NCBI GenBank assembly: GCA_958450365.1
Contig: CAUEEP010000133.1
Location: 62,001 to 126,000 of the forward strand
Source of the DNA: Mesorhabditis belari
Lineage: Eukaryota; Nematoda; Chromadorea; Rhabditida; Rhabditidae
Reading direction: 5' to 3'
DNA: 64,000 bases
The translations under genes and the position numbers were made by a program. The notes below the pieces were generated by a model. The model was given only the letters and a program-made list of their open reading frames with translations. It was not told where the DNA came from and ran no database searches. Numbering within the stretch: the stretch's first letter is position 1; every line of letters starts with the position of its first letter. This document shows positions 39,113 through 50,029 of this stretch, in pieces.

Positions 39113-39414
39113 CGATTATGAATGAGTGGGTCTAGGAGCGTCCAACCATCAAGTATTTAGTATCATTCAACGCAGAATCATTAATAATTATGTTAAATTT
39201 TTTAAATTAGAAAGATTGGATAAAAAGAAAAAAAATTATGGGGCTTCAAAGTTTTCTTCAAAGCCTTCAAACAGTTTTTTTCGCTCTAATTTTTTTTCTT
39301 TTTATTCAATCTTTCTAATTTAAAAAATTGAACATAATTATTAATGATTCGGCGTTGAATGATACTAAATACTTGATGGTTGGACGCTCCTAGACCCACT
39401 CATTCATAATCGGT
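39113..39414. mobile_element. Foldback element nested in the Tc/mariner remnant
   Basis: Arms of about 120 bp (ATTATGAATGAGTGGGTCTA ... TTAAATTAGAAAGATTG) are inverted around a centre near 39260 with few mismatches. Confidence 0.85.
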
Positions 39415-39604
39415 TGTGGGGGTCCCGCCGATTTTGAATGAAACGTTGTAGCGTCGGCAATTTTTAACCTAAACTCACAAATTTGGTACCAATCGACGCA
39501 GAATTGAATTCGCTATAAGATGATATAATATTGTCCTCATACATTAAAGGGTTGCTCTACTAGAAAGATTTGCAAAAAATTTTTTCATTCATAACGACAT
39601 ATAA

Positions 39605-40121
39605 TAGGTTGATGCATAAGTCTTTTCGTTTTTTTCGTACTTCTGTTAAAAAGTAACAAATTCACCAATTAATCTATAGTTTGCTCTATAAAAAAAGTGT
39701 TTTTTGTTCAATTTGCATCTTTTTAAATGAATTTCGGTTCACTTTCAAGCAAATTCGAGAGTGAAAAACGCCTTTTTCGTAAAAATCTATAAAAACTCTA
39801 CGGAAAAATTGGCTGAATGAGTTTCTCTGAAATTTTGGCGAAATATCAAACGTTTTTTTTCTCTATCTTTTATCTATTGACACGAAGATAGGTTTTCTTT
39901 AGCTAAGGTGTCTAAACCGCATGATCGAGTTAGCCCTTTTTGACTACCCGACTTCATACTCTCAAGAAAATCCAGGCATTAAATATTTTTAAACCCGTTT
40001 TAATGTTATTTTGCAGAAAAATAATTGCTTTTTCTAATGAAATCAACCGTAGTTTAATTGGTGCATTTGTTGGCTTGAAACGGCAGACGAAAAGGAACAA
40101 AAAGACTTATGCATCAACCTA
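39605..40121 (+). mobile_element. Mariner-type MITE, copy 3
   Basis: 517 bp member of the TAGGTTGATGCATAAG family with intact ends, same orientation as copy 2, nested in the older Tc/mariner remnant. Confidence 0.9.
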
Positions 40122-40364
40122 ATACATCGATTTTTGTCTTCATTCAGTACATTCAATACATCAGCATGTACAATGTATTGAATGGAGAAAATTTGATTTA
40201 TATTTGTACATTGTACATCAATATACATCAAATTTTCAAAAAAACTCAACTTTGTGTAACCCCTGAGGCAAAACCAATTCTGACACGACGATGTGCGATC
40301 AAAATTTAGCCCAAAAAAATCGCTGGTATGCAAAGTGAGCCACTTTTTTGTGCACCACCCTGTA

Positions 40365-41586
40365 TCCCTTCTCAATCTTTTCTCAAAAAAACTTTCATCC
40401 TTTTTTCACATTGAGTACATCGAACTAGATTTTCTTTAAGATTTTGATGATTTTTTTTTGCCAAAACCTCAAATTTCTAGTATCTTTTTGATCAATTTGA
40501 GTGCTTTCAAAGAAACTTTAGTAAAAAAAACGCTTTGTACGACTTATTTCCTTTAACTAATAGGCTTTTTATATCTCTAAAGCTTTTGCAAGATGGTTTA
40601 TATAGAAAATATAGAAAATGCGATTATCTTTTCCTGGGATTACTACAGTAACTCATTCTACTAGAATTTGGTTGAGTGAATGCATCAAAAAAAGCTATTT
40701 TATTCAGTTGATCTTCACTCTTTTAATTGGAGTTTTCGATTTTGTAAAAGTATTCACGCATGGGCTAATTACCATTGTGAAAGTATTCACGGATGGGCCA
40801 ATTACATCATTTACAGTTTATTCTTTGTGAAAAATATCTTAAACTTGGGTAATTAAACCGGGGAAGTCGAGTTTTGGCTACCCAACATCCGTGGCCGTGT
40901 GCCAGATGTCGTTTTTTCTTATGAATGACGTCAAAGGTACGCACCGTCTTTACCAGATGACAATTGAAGGAGATTTTGGCTTGATTTTTGAACTTAAAGA
41001 TTGAGTTTATTTTTTATTTTTATTTTATTTTATATTAGCTGTGCACTTTTACGTGTTCTGGATTGCTTTTTTAGTCAAAATTTTCATCTTTTAAACAAAA
41101 ATTTCGCCCAAAATTACTTTTCTATTTAAAGGTTTCATCTTATGACTAAAGTTTTCGCTTGTCAGCTTGAACAGGTGTTCATTTCTTTTATCTTTTAATT
41201 AATTACAGTATTCAAATAAACCTTATTCCATTTCTAACTATATTATATTCTCATAAAGTTTATCTTTAACCAAATGAGAAAGATCAAAGCACCTGTTTGA
41301 TTGAAAATGAAGGGGTTGAAAGTCTCTTTTTCGATGATTTCAAGAAAAGGGTTGCTGTGGAGATCTCTGTAAAAGGAAATCAAGAATATTGAAGGAAAAA
41401 AGAGACTTCACACAAAATTTGGAAGATTAAAAGTGAATCAGAAAAGGAAAGATTGAAAATTTGAAATTTTTCTGCAAATTTGCTTTGAAAACAGACGTTT
41501 TTCTTGATTTTTCATTCAATTTCTTTGCAATTTCATTTTTCATTTTTCATTTTTCCTTTTGATTTCAGAATTGATCTCATTTTCGA
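40365..41586. other. Upstream region of the receptor gene, partial MITE
   Basis: No coding exon was recognised, including no zinc-finger DNA-binding exon. A solo ACTTGGGTAATTAAACC end (about 40842) begins a stretch (to about 40965) related to the MITE at 29803; a similar stretch (GTGCCAGGTGCC...CTTACGAG) recurs at 42140-42250. Confidence 0.5.
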
Positions 41587-44500
41587 ATGGACATTGTTGA
41601 ATTGGATCTGAATTTCTCGGTTCTCGAAGAGTACTTCAATAAGCTCAAGGTATTCTATTGGTATTGATCAATTTGTAATCAATTTTGTTTGCTTTCGACA
41701 GATTGGATAGTTTAATATTGAATTTCGAGTAATAAAAAAAAAAGTAATAAGTATTTCAAGTAATAAAAAAAATACATTTATTGAAAACCAATAATGTGAT
41801 ACAAACAAAGGGTACATAATAAGACATAAAGGTTAAACACACAATTTTATGGCACTGCGGCCGTTCTCAGCCCTATTTACCCCTATTACCCTATTTACCC
41901 CTATTAATAAGTAAAGTATTTCGAGTAATAAGTAAAGTATTTCGAGTAATAAGTAAAGTATTTCGAGTAATAAGTAAAGTATTTCGAGTAATAAACCCAA
42001 AAACCTTTCTTCAAACTTATTTTGACATTTTTAAGTCAATTTAGTTTAAAAAAAGGTAATTTTAAGTTTTGTTGCTTGTGTTCTTTGTGCGTTCTCGTAA
42101 ACGCGGTTGGCTGAAAAGTTTCATTGGGAAATTGGAAATTCGTCCAGAAAACTCACGTTCTGGCATATTGACAGGCTTTTTTGGGTGCTCCTACCTCTGG
42201 GCAATGTGCCAGGTGCCTTTTTTTCTTACGAGAAACACCAATGGTACACACATTGAAGGAAATTAGTTTCTAAAGGCTTTCAAATGAATCCTACGAGCTG
42301 TAGAATTATAAAAATGACTTCAAATGTATCTTAAAAGATGTAGAATTTTGTGAATAACTTCAAATATCAATCTATTATAAGATAACCAGTTAATAGATTC
42401 ATTTTCAGCCAGAAAAGTCGACTCAAATGATGGAAAATGGTCGAGATTTGCCAGAGTCGATTATTCATGTGAGTTCTGTTAATTTGATAAAGATTTTGAA
42501 ATTGATTAGTAATGATTACAGCTCCTAATTACAGTACAGTAATTACAGTATTGATTTTACTGCTTACAGTACTCAATTTTCAGCTCCAAACCACATCAAC
42601 AAGTATGGAAGATGATTGCCAATTAACGCCTTTCAATCATTACTCTCAACATTTAAAAAATCCGGATAATATCTATCGAGAAGAGAAATATTTTGTGAGT
42701 TTTTTCTCCATGAAAGCTTTCAGCTTTTTCCCAATGAAAGTTTTCAGCCAACTGCTTTATATGGAAGTCATTTGGGATGGAGTCACAATTCTTATTCCAA
42801 CAATTTACTCAATTTGATGCTCAATTTAGAGAAGTGAGTGAGAAAACGAGCTGAGGGTTTTCGTTAATGATTTCTTTCCTTTCCTTTTGTCTTTCCTTCA
42901 AAATGATTCTTTGAGATATTGCAATGGAACAATGACCTATCCATTCTACGATCCTCGACCAAAACATTCGATTAATGTCTCTTTGAAAGATGCGATTCGA
43001 TCTCCGCAAATCATTTGCACAAGAACACCGGTAATCAGCTTTCAGTTGAATGTTTTGAAGTTTGAATTTTGAATTTAGTACGACAATAGTCGAGATCAAG
43101 TGCTGAACTTAAAAAATTTGACGTTAATGTGGTGTCGAATGGTTTCCCATTATTTTGACTGGACAGCCGGGATACCGGATTTGCTGAGAATGGCTGAGGA
43201 GGATCGGGTGAGGGATTCTATTTTGTAAGACTGGTAAAAATGATATCATAATATTTAAAAGGAGCGTATCCACACGATTCACATTGTAGACTCGAGAACT
43301 CTGAACAGAACTTTTTATAAAATCTTTTCTTTGCTTACCCCATGATTCTCAAATGATCAGCATAGAAATATTCATCAGTGAGCATTTCCTCCGAGAATGT
43401 CACCATATCGGGAGGAGTTCAGAGATTCAAATGGGAATTCTAATGAGAATTCCAATGAGAATTCCAATGGGAATCTCTCAACCAACATATCGTCTGTTCC
43501 CCTTCGCACTACTGAGAAAAACACCTGCAAATTAGACTTGCTTATCGATATTATCGAACGGCAAGCTTATGTTTGACCGTTCAGATCTGTAGTAAACTGT
43601 AGGCTGTAGTAAACTGTAAGCTGTAGTAAACTGTAAGCTGTAGTAAACTGTAAGCTGTAGTAAACTGTAAGCTGTAGTAAACTGTAAGCTGTAGTAAACC
43701 ACCTTCGCCACTGCATTACAGAAACATATCGACCCGGCCGGAAAAACCCGGTTTTAAACCCGCTGGGTTCTTCGGTTGACATTGACTAGACTTGCTTATC
43801 AATACGACAAGCTCATGTTTAACCGTTCAGGTTTCTAGAACAGCTATCAATCTGAAAATTGTTTCATTGAAATGCCAAGAATGTCAACTTTTTGATTGCT
43901 ATCTCACACATAGCAAGTTTTCAGAGATGAGTGCCTTAAAAAGCTTATCAATACATATCAATAATCGATATTGATAAGTATCAATAAGGTTTATGAGACG
44001 CTTACTCATTAAAAGTTAAAGTTAAAAGTCTATTTATAAAATAGCAATCAAAAGACGTTCTTGTCTTTTCAAAGAAACAATTTTCAGATTGATAGCTTTT
44101 CTAGAAGCTGAGATCTGAAAGATGAACATCAATAATATCAAAAAGCAAGTCTACTGCATCTAGCAAGTCTAGCATCTAGCAAGCATCTAGCAAGCATCTA
44201 GCATCTAGCAAGTCTAGCATCTAGCAAGTCTAGCATCTAGCAAGCATCTAGCAAGTCTAGATGAGTGAAAAGTTTTTAATTTCATTTAAAGAAATTTCCG
44301 TATAAACAAATTTACATAGCTTTAAAGCGCAAGCTTTAGAAGAGCATTGATCACAAGGAACACTCTAGTCCCTATAAAGACAATTCTGAGTCCTGTAGAT
44401 ATGTTTTTAAGAATAAAAACGATCTAATACCAATGCCCTAGCTGTGAGCCTTGAATCGAAACATTTCCACAGACTAAATGCCCCCACTTTCTAGATCAGT

Positions 44501-45790
44501 TTATGCGTGCATCAGCTGTGTAAAGTCATCTGTTTCACCCTCTCTTTTGCCACTTACGAACACAATTGTGATGGTCTTCTTTTCGCTGGCGGAATCTATT
44601 TCCCACCAAATTTCCACAAAAGCAATATTCAGCCGGAGTGAGTTACAAAAGAAAAATGCTGATTTGAGTGTAAATTTCTAGAATTCAAAACTACGTTGGT
44701 CGTTTGTATGAAGTGATTCGAAAGAAAGTGATCCCAATCTTTCAAGATCTTCAATTTACTTTTGAGGAGTACGTTCTCGTCAAACTATTGCTTTTTTTTG
44801 GAGCTGGTGAGTTGAGATCAATTATTCAAGAGCTGAGCTGGCTAAATGCTATGCGATTGCTGAATGCTATGCGATTGCATTTAGCCGGCTCAGCTTCAAG
44901 AGCTGAGCCGGCTAAATGGACGTAGAATTTTCTGCTGATTCCGAATCGATATTCCGTTTTTGCTAAATGACAATCTGTCAGGAGTTATAAGTGTCTAAAG
45001 TTTGATTAGGAAAATGTGGTCATTTGGGTCTTGCAACTTTGGGTTTTACAACTTTGGGTCATTGGGGTCATTTGGGTTATTTGGATGTTAGAGGCCTCCT
45101 TGCGAAACGGTTTGAATGTAGACGTGGCTGAGTGGTAGAGCGTTCGTTTCCAGAGCGAGGCCTCACAAGTTCGATCCCTATTCTGGGCTTTTTATTCGAT
45201 TTTTTTATCAAAAAGATGACATTTTGCCTCAGCCATTTGACCTTCTGTTGATTTTTTCTAGTAAACTTTTAGATACAGCATTTCTTGGCGAAGATCAACA
45301 CAATAGTCGTGGAGTGATCGGAGAGGCGACAAAGAAATACCGGCATGCACTTATCGAACATCAGAAATCGAGATATCCATATATGTCAACGTATGAAATT
45401 GGATTGAGACTTGTCAGGATGTACAGTATATTTTCGTTTATGGAGGTGAGTGAAGGGAGGAAAGGATTACGGTAGTCGGCTAGGTTATTCATTCTTTTTT
45501 GTTCCCATATATAGAACTCTTATGGAAAGTTGTACTTTTGTTTTTTTTAAACACACGAAGTACACCCGGAAGAGCTCATTATCTGAAGTGATTTTGGTCA
45601 TTCTGAAGTGATTTTGGTCATTCTAAAGTCATTTTGGTCATTCTGAAGTCATTTTGGTCGATTTCTCGAATTTCAGATTCTCCACGAATTGGATCAAAGT
45701 TCTTTGGCTGAATTGGTTGTTCTGAACAAGGGAAATCTTCAAGGAGAGCTCACTTTTGATATTCATGTCAGAACAACGAGAAATCATTGA
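41587..45790 (+). CDS. Nuclear hormone receptor ligand-binding-domain protein, no DNA-binding domain seen
   Basis: Starts MDIVELDLNFSVLEEYFNKL behind a GATTTCAG acceptor; later exons start at 42409 (PEKSTQMMENGRDLPESIIH) and 42584. The ligand-binding-domain pattern appears in LKNLTLMWCRMVSHYFDWTA, VICFTLSFATYEHNCDGLLF, AGGIYFPPNFHKS, VIPIFQDLQFTFEEYVLVKL, HALIEHQKSRYP, and the final exon ILHELDQSSLAELVVLNKGN to TGA at 45790. This resembles nematode-type NHR ligand domains (LSFATY...DGLLFAGGIYF). No C4 zinc finger was found in the 1 kb upstream, so it may be a ligand-domain-only receptor or have a missed distant exon. Introns hold minisatellites, a foldback and a tRNA-like sequence. Exons near 42900 were not fully resolved. 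Confidence 0.7.
41728..41998. repeat. Low-complexity repeats in receptor intron 1
   Basis: Contains tandem GTAATAAGTAAAGTATTTCGA units (41905-41990) and alternating TTTACCCCTATTACCC repeats (about 41866-41905). Confidence 0.8.
43587..43697. repeat. 17-bp minisatellite (CTGTAGTAAACTGTAAG)
   Basis: About six near-perfect tandem copies in an intron of the receptor gene. They translate on the minus strand as a repeated TAYSLLQLTVYYSLQF frame, which is a by-product of the repeat. Confidence 0.9.
43786..44155. mobile_element. Foldback element in receptor intron
   Basis: Left arm TTCTAGAACAGCTATCAATC TGAAAATTGTTTC and right arm GAAACAATTTTCAGATTGAT AGCTTTTCTAGAA are inverted. The outer part (GACTAGACTTGCTTATCAAT ... 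CAAGCTCATG) is also present at 33397-33445 and 43530-43586, marking a dispersed family. Confidence 0.7.
44149..44262. repeat. TAGCAAGTCTAGCATC tandem repeat
   Basis: Irregular tandem array of CTAGCAAG and CTAGCATC units in an intron of the receptor gene. Confidence 0.85.
45119..45188 (+). tRNA. Degenerate tRNA-like sequence (Gly-like) in receptor intron
   Basis: A box TGGCTGAGTGGTAGAGCG and B box AGTTCGATCCC are present, and an anticodon-type hairpin CGTTC-GTTTCCA-GAGCG can form. The T stem and acceptor stem do not pair well, so this is probably a tRNA pseudogene. The anticodon would be read as UCC if the loop is shifted by one. Confidence 0.4.
45590..45662. repeat. 20-bp tandem repeat (ATTCTGAAGTGATTTTGGTC)
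   Basis: Four imperfect copies in the last receptor intron, just before the final exon acceptor. Confidence 0.85.
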
Positions 45791-46272
45791 TCAAAGGCAA
45801 AGATTTCGATGAAAATAAAGTCTCTAAACAAATTTGTGCTGATAATGCAGAGAAAGAAGCTTGATCTTTTCAGTGCTTCAGTCCATTCCCTTCTATCAGT
45901 TCTGCTTCATCTTTGGCTTATTGCCAGATTGTTTGGTTTGAAATGAAAAGATTGCAGGCTCATTTCCTTGTGAAGTGTCCATGAAGAAAGATTTCTTTAC
46001 CCGATTTTCAGTGAGGGTTTTTTCCAGAATTACTCAGAGACACTTCTTTTGATATTACAAAGTTTCTTATTTTAATTCAATTTCAATGATTGAATATCTA
46101 TGATCAATGATCTATTTTATGAGAAAAAAAGATAATACAAATAGGTTAAATAGTTTTTGAATATGTATATTGAATATAATTGGATAGTAATAAGTAAAAA
46201 AAAGAGAAAAAAACGTTTTACAAATCAAAATCCCCCAAAAAATGCTTCTGAAAAGTGAAACGAAAAAAAAGT
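45791..46272. other. 3' flank of receptor gene, nothing recognised
   Basis: AT-rich; no gene seen. Confidence 0.4.
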
Positions 46273-46508
46273 TATGAGGCAAATGGTCTCGGCAAAAGGT
46301 TTTCCCGCCTATAATGAGCAGAGTTTAGATTTTTAGCCAACAGCTTTACGTGGATATTAAATTTTGAGTTAATTTTGATATCATTCGAAGCGCAATTTTA
46401 TTTTGCATCGAATGACAGTCAAAATCGTTAAAATCAAAGGTTTGATGCTGAGAAAGACCTTAAATTGCTAACGGGAAAATAGGACAGACATTTGCCATTT
46501 GCCTCATA
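46273..46508. mobile_element. MITE with TATGAGGCAAATGG ends
   Basis: 236 bp with inverted ends TATGAGGCAAATGG/CCATTTGCCTCATA. The inner sequence contains an inverted pair, CATTCGAAGC.../...GCATCGAATG. No coding region. Confidence 0.85.
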
Positions 46509-46574
46509 AAAAAGGAAAACGATGTTCATATACATTTCCTAGATAGAAATACATTTTTAGATCTTTTGCAGAGA

Positions 46575-46735
46575 TGCACGCATAAACTGATCTAGAAAGT
46601 GGGGGATTTAGTCTGTGGAAATGGTTAAATTCAAGGCTCACAGCTAGGACATTGGTCTGTGGAAATGGTTCACATTTAGTCTGTGGAAATGGTTAAATTC
46701 AAGGCTCACAGCTAGGGCATTGGTAAAATCATTTT
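46575..46735 (-). repeat. Inverted copy of receptor intron/exon boundary
   Basis: Reads on the minus strand as 44432-44515: the intron end, the TTTCTAG acceptor and the first exon bases (ATCAGTTTATGCGTGCATC). A second partial tandem copy (TTTAGTCTGTGGAAATGGTT AAATTCAAGGCTCACAGC) follows at about 46676-46722. Confidence 0.88.
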
Positions 46736-47067
46736 ACATTTCAAAAAAGTTTCGTTTTAGCTTGTTGATTGTGCTTTAGGCCAATCACTGACACTTGCAC
46801 ATATTTAAAATCAAATTTTCACATTGAATTCATAAGTTGATGGGAAAAACGCAAAAACATTCGCTTTTAAGCTAATTTTTTTTGACTAATTTACCCCTTA
46901 ATAGATCACAAATCCTTTTCTAAAATTTCCATTTAAAGTTTCCATTTAAAATTTTCATTTATTGATTTTCTTTGCGGTAAACAACTCACCATCATGAAAT
47001 TGTCCCCTTTTCTCCTTTTCCCCACGCCTCTCGTACCTCTACCCTTTCCCGGGCGGCCGTCTCTCAG

Positions 47068-47149
47068 GGCGAGATGGCCGAGTGGTCTAAGGCGTCAGTT
47101 TTAGGCACTGATCTCTTCGGAGGCGTGGGTTCGAACCCCACTCTCGTCA
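47068..47149 (+). tRNA. tRNA-Leu (anticodon UAG)
   Basis: 82 nt class II tRNA. The acceptor stem GGCGAGA/TCTCGTC pairs over seven positions with discriminator A. D arm TGGCCGAGTGGTCTAAGGC, anticodon hairpin TCAGT-TTTAGGC-ACTGA (anticodon TAG), long variable arm CTCTTCGGAG, T arm GTGGGTTCGAACCCCAC. A TTTTTTCTTTTT terminator follows. Confidence 0.95.
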
Positions 47150-47450
47150 AATTTTTTCTTTTTACGGGAAAATTCTTTCAAACAATAGAGAGTAATTGTT
47201 TGGTCATTTAAAAAGCTTTTGTAGCAAAAAAAGCAAAAAAACTTTTTAGCAACATTAGCTCAAGCATTAATCTTTTCAAAAATAGGCAATTAACATCAAA
47301 AATGCTGTTCAATGATTAGAAAAAAGGTCAAAGGCAAGACAGATACAGTCACAGATAGATTTTGGCGAACAATTGATACCAGATTTACTTCAAAATCCTT
47401 GTTATTCTCTAAATTGATTGATTGAAATATTATCTCTAATTTCTATCAAA

Positions 47451-49754
47451 ATGAGGACTCCGAAATCATTCAGAATCTTCAAATCGTTGAATTGTGAGAG
47501 CTGTGAGCAAGCATGTAAGTGAAATCAACGATAGTCTTTTTCTTTTTCTCAAAATATTCCCAAATTTGAGTTTCCTCATCGCTGGACGATCTGAAATCTC
47601 CCCGTAATCTGAATTGTGGTCTTTCCGTTTGCAAAGATTGTTATGAAACAGAAACATTGCCAAAGAAACATCCACATTACAAGAAGCATCGCTGTCGAGC
47701 TGAATGCTTCAACAATTTCAATCCTGCACACTTCATCATTGGTAAGACTATTGAAGACTATTGAATATTGAAGACTATTGAATAAAAAGGTTATTTTGTT
47801 TCAGATATTCTCTCATCAAAACACGTCATATTGGCGCCTGATGGCAGTGGTTATATTTTGAGTGATGTATGTCAAATTCTTATGGTTCTTATGATCTTTT
47901 TATTCAGGAATTTGAAGAACCGAAATGCTCGCTCTGTCACGAGAAATGTACGTTTATTTGTTTCAAAGAATTTTCTCGTAAAACAGAAAAATTTTGACGA
48001 GAGTGGGGTTCGAACCCACGCCTCCGAAGAGATCAGTGCCTAAAACTGACGCCTTAGACCACTCGGCCATCTCGCCATGAGAGACGGCCGACCGGGAAAG
48101 GGTATCTGGCCATGGAACTCCTTCGAAATTAACCGGAGTAACATTGCGTTCTTTGTGCGTTCTTTGTACGCATATTTTCTGGCTTAAAATAGAGCAGTTC
48201 AAGGAAAAGTTATCTTGGTTTAATTTTAAATGGTTACGATCTCTTTTCAAGGCTTAATCCCATTCTATTCAGATATTCTGAATGATCGAAAGCCATCAGT
48301 TCTTTTCTGCAATCATCTTCTTTGTTATCGTTGTTTGAAAGAAAGATGGATTCCAACGGCAAACATCAAATTTCCCCATTCAATCGTTTGTCCTCAATGC
48401 AAAGAATTGACTTTTTACGATGATGTCAATCATGGACAAGCGATTGGTGAGTTCGAAGTGAGGAAAGGAAGAGAGGAATCGAAAACAAATTCCATTCAAA
48501 CTTCAGAACTTCAAAACTTTCAGATTTTCTCCGCGAATTGCCAGCAATGAGAGAGCAAATGAATCGTCTAAAAGCAGCCACTCAATTTGAATGCAAAGAT
48601 TGCGAGAGAATGGTTGAGAAATAAGGATTGTAAAAAATAAAATGAAATTCAGGCGAAGATTGATGAGATTTTTACATGCACAGATTGCAATTATCAGGTA
48701 AATCTTGCAAAGAAATCTTGAAAGAAATCTTGCAAAGAAATTCTTACAAAGAAATTTCAGTGTTGTGGCTCATGCGGTATTCGAAAGCACAGAAATCATC
48801 CGTTGGAAGAGTTCTCGACAAAGGTGATACCAAGATTTCTTTGTGATAACAAAGATATTAAGTACATTTGCTACAATAAGCTATAAAGTTAATATTGGTA
48901 GAATATTCTTACCGTAAATACTGTAATAGTGCCCCACCCCCATCATGACGGTGCGGAGTGTTGTGTAGTCTAGCTTTGAACGAATTTTTCTCGACCCTGG
49001 TTTATGCTACAATGCGCGTTTAGGTATTAAAAAATAGCTGAAATTCAGGGCTATTTTTTGATATTAAAGTGCACATTGTAGCGTAAAGCAGCGCGGAGAA
49101 CGGGATGTTTAAAGTTAGACTATGCAACCATCCCGAAAAAACGCGTTTTTCTCGACACTGGTTTATGCTACAATGCTCGTTTAGATATCAAAAAATAGCC
49201 CTGAATTTCAGCTATTTTTTGATACCAAAGATGCTTTTTTGATATCAAAGATAATAACGGTGCGGAGTGTTGCGTGGTCTAGCTTTGAACAAGTTTTTCT
49301 CGAGATTGGTTTATGCTACAATGCGCGTTTAGGTATCAAAAAATAGCTGGAATTTAGGGCTATTTTTTGATACCAAAGACGCATTTTTTGATACCAAAGA
49401 TAATGATGGTCCGGAGTGTTGTGTAGTCTAGCTTTGGACGCGTTTTTCTCGACACTGGTTTATGCTACAATGTGCGCTAAGATATCAAAAAATAGCTGAA
49501 ATTCAGGGCTATTTTTTGATACCAAAGACGCATTTTTTGAAAGTACGGGCGCTTTGAAAAAAATGAAATACGAAAAAACTTTTGCGACTACGCAACTGTA
49601 CGAGGGGGATGGGGTACTATTACAGTATTTACGGTAAGTACATTTGCTACAATAAGCTATAAAGCTAATAGAAGAATATTCTTAACTATAATGAAGATTT
49701 TAGGCTTTTGGTCAACTCAGAGAGACGAGGAAGAGAAAGCGGAGAAATTTATGA
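47451..49754 (+). CDS. RING/TRIM-like protein, copy 1
   Basis: Exons: MRTPKSFRIFKSLNCESCEQ; NLNCGLSVCKDCYETETLP.. HRCRAECFNNFNPAHFI; ILAPDGSGYILSD; EFEEPKCSLCHEKC; then IPFYSDILNDRKPSVLFCNH then LLCYRCLKER...VCPQCKEL, a second zinc-binding RING-like module (Cx2C..CxH..Cx2C..Cx2C). A B-box-like FECKDC / FTCTDCNYQCCGSCGIRKHR follows, and the last plausible exon (from about 49704) ends TGA at 49754. RING-type proteins are usually E3 ubiquitin ligases; that role is inferred. One intron carries an antisense tRNA-Leu (47995-48076), and the last intron a TACCGTAAATACTG transposon. It lacks the coiled coil of copy 2, perhaps truncated by the insertion. Confidence 0.72.
47995..48076 (-). tRNA. tRNA-Leu (anticodon UAG), antisense inside RING gene intron
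   Basis: Same 82 nt sequence as 47068-47149 on the opposite strand, including acceptor stem, UAG anticodon and long variable arm. The homology extends into both flanks (CTTTCCCGG(T/G)CGGCCGTCTC upstream; TACG(A/G)GAAAATTCTTT downstream), so an inverted duplication of about 140 bp placed it in an intron of the RING gene. Confidence 0.95.
48910..49636. mobile_element. DNA transposon with TACCGTAAATACTGTAAT ends, copy 2
   Basis: 727 bp element with the same ends as 28611-29064, containing about four alternating modules of GTTTATGCTACAATG and AAAAAATAGC/GCTATTTTTTGAT. It is flanked on both sides by an approximately 45-50 bp direct repeat (AAGTACATTTGCTACAATAA GCTATAAAG), much longer than a normal target duplication. 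Confidence 0.85.
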
Positions 49755-50029
49755 AAAATAAGACTTTTTACAGATTTTAAATGTTATAAAGAAAGATATT
49801 GTTATTGTTTGTTAATAAAAAGTGTTTCTTGTTTAATTTCCCATCTTTTAAAGTCAATTACAACTAATTACAACGAATTACAACGAATTAAAACTATCAT
49901 TTTCTTCTGTCAGTCAATTAATAGACTGCAGATACAGCAGAAAATCACTTCCAGATCACTTCCAGATCACTTCCAATCTTTCTGAATCTTGCCATTGCTT
50001 GCTTTTTAAACTCCTTTCCATTTTCAGTG

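Larger units (their letters stand above)
38118..40364. mobile_element. Tc1/mariner-type element with nested insertions
   Basis: The left end TACAGAGTGGTCCACAAAAA and the inverted right end (minus strand TACAGGGTGGTGCACAAAAA) are about 2.2 kb apart, each continuing to ...CTCACTTTGCATA. Inside are the C-terminal remnant of a Tc/mariner transposase on the minus strand (38800-38970), a foldback element (39113-39414) and a complete mariner MITE (39605-40121). The terminal CAG(G/A)GTGGTCCA pattern and TA flanks fit the superfamily. The element is dead. Confidence 0.75.

Noticed and set aside
42069..42266. 65-codon frame in receptor intron
   Set aside because: Covers a stretch related to the MITE ends at 29803 and 40842; not an exon.
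43567..43782. 71-codon minus-strand frame with repeated TAYSLLQLTVYYSLQF
   Set aside because: Wholly explained by the 17-bp minisatellite.
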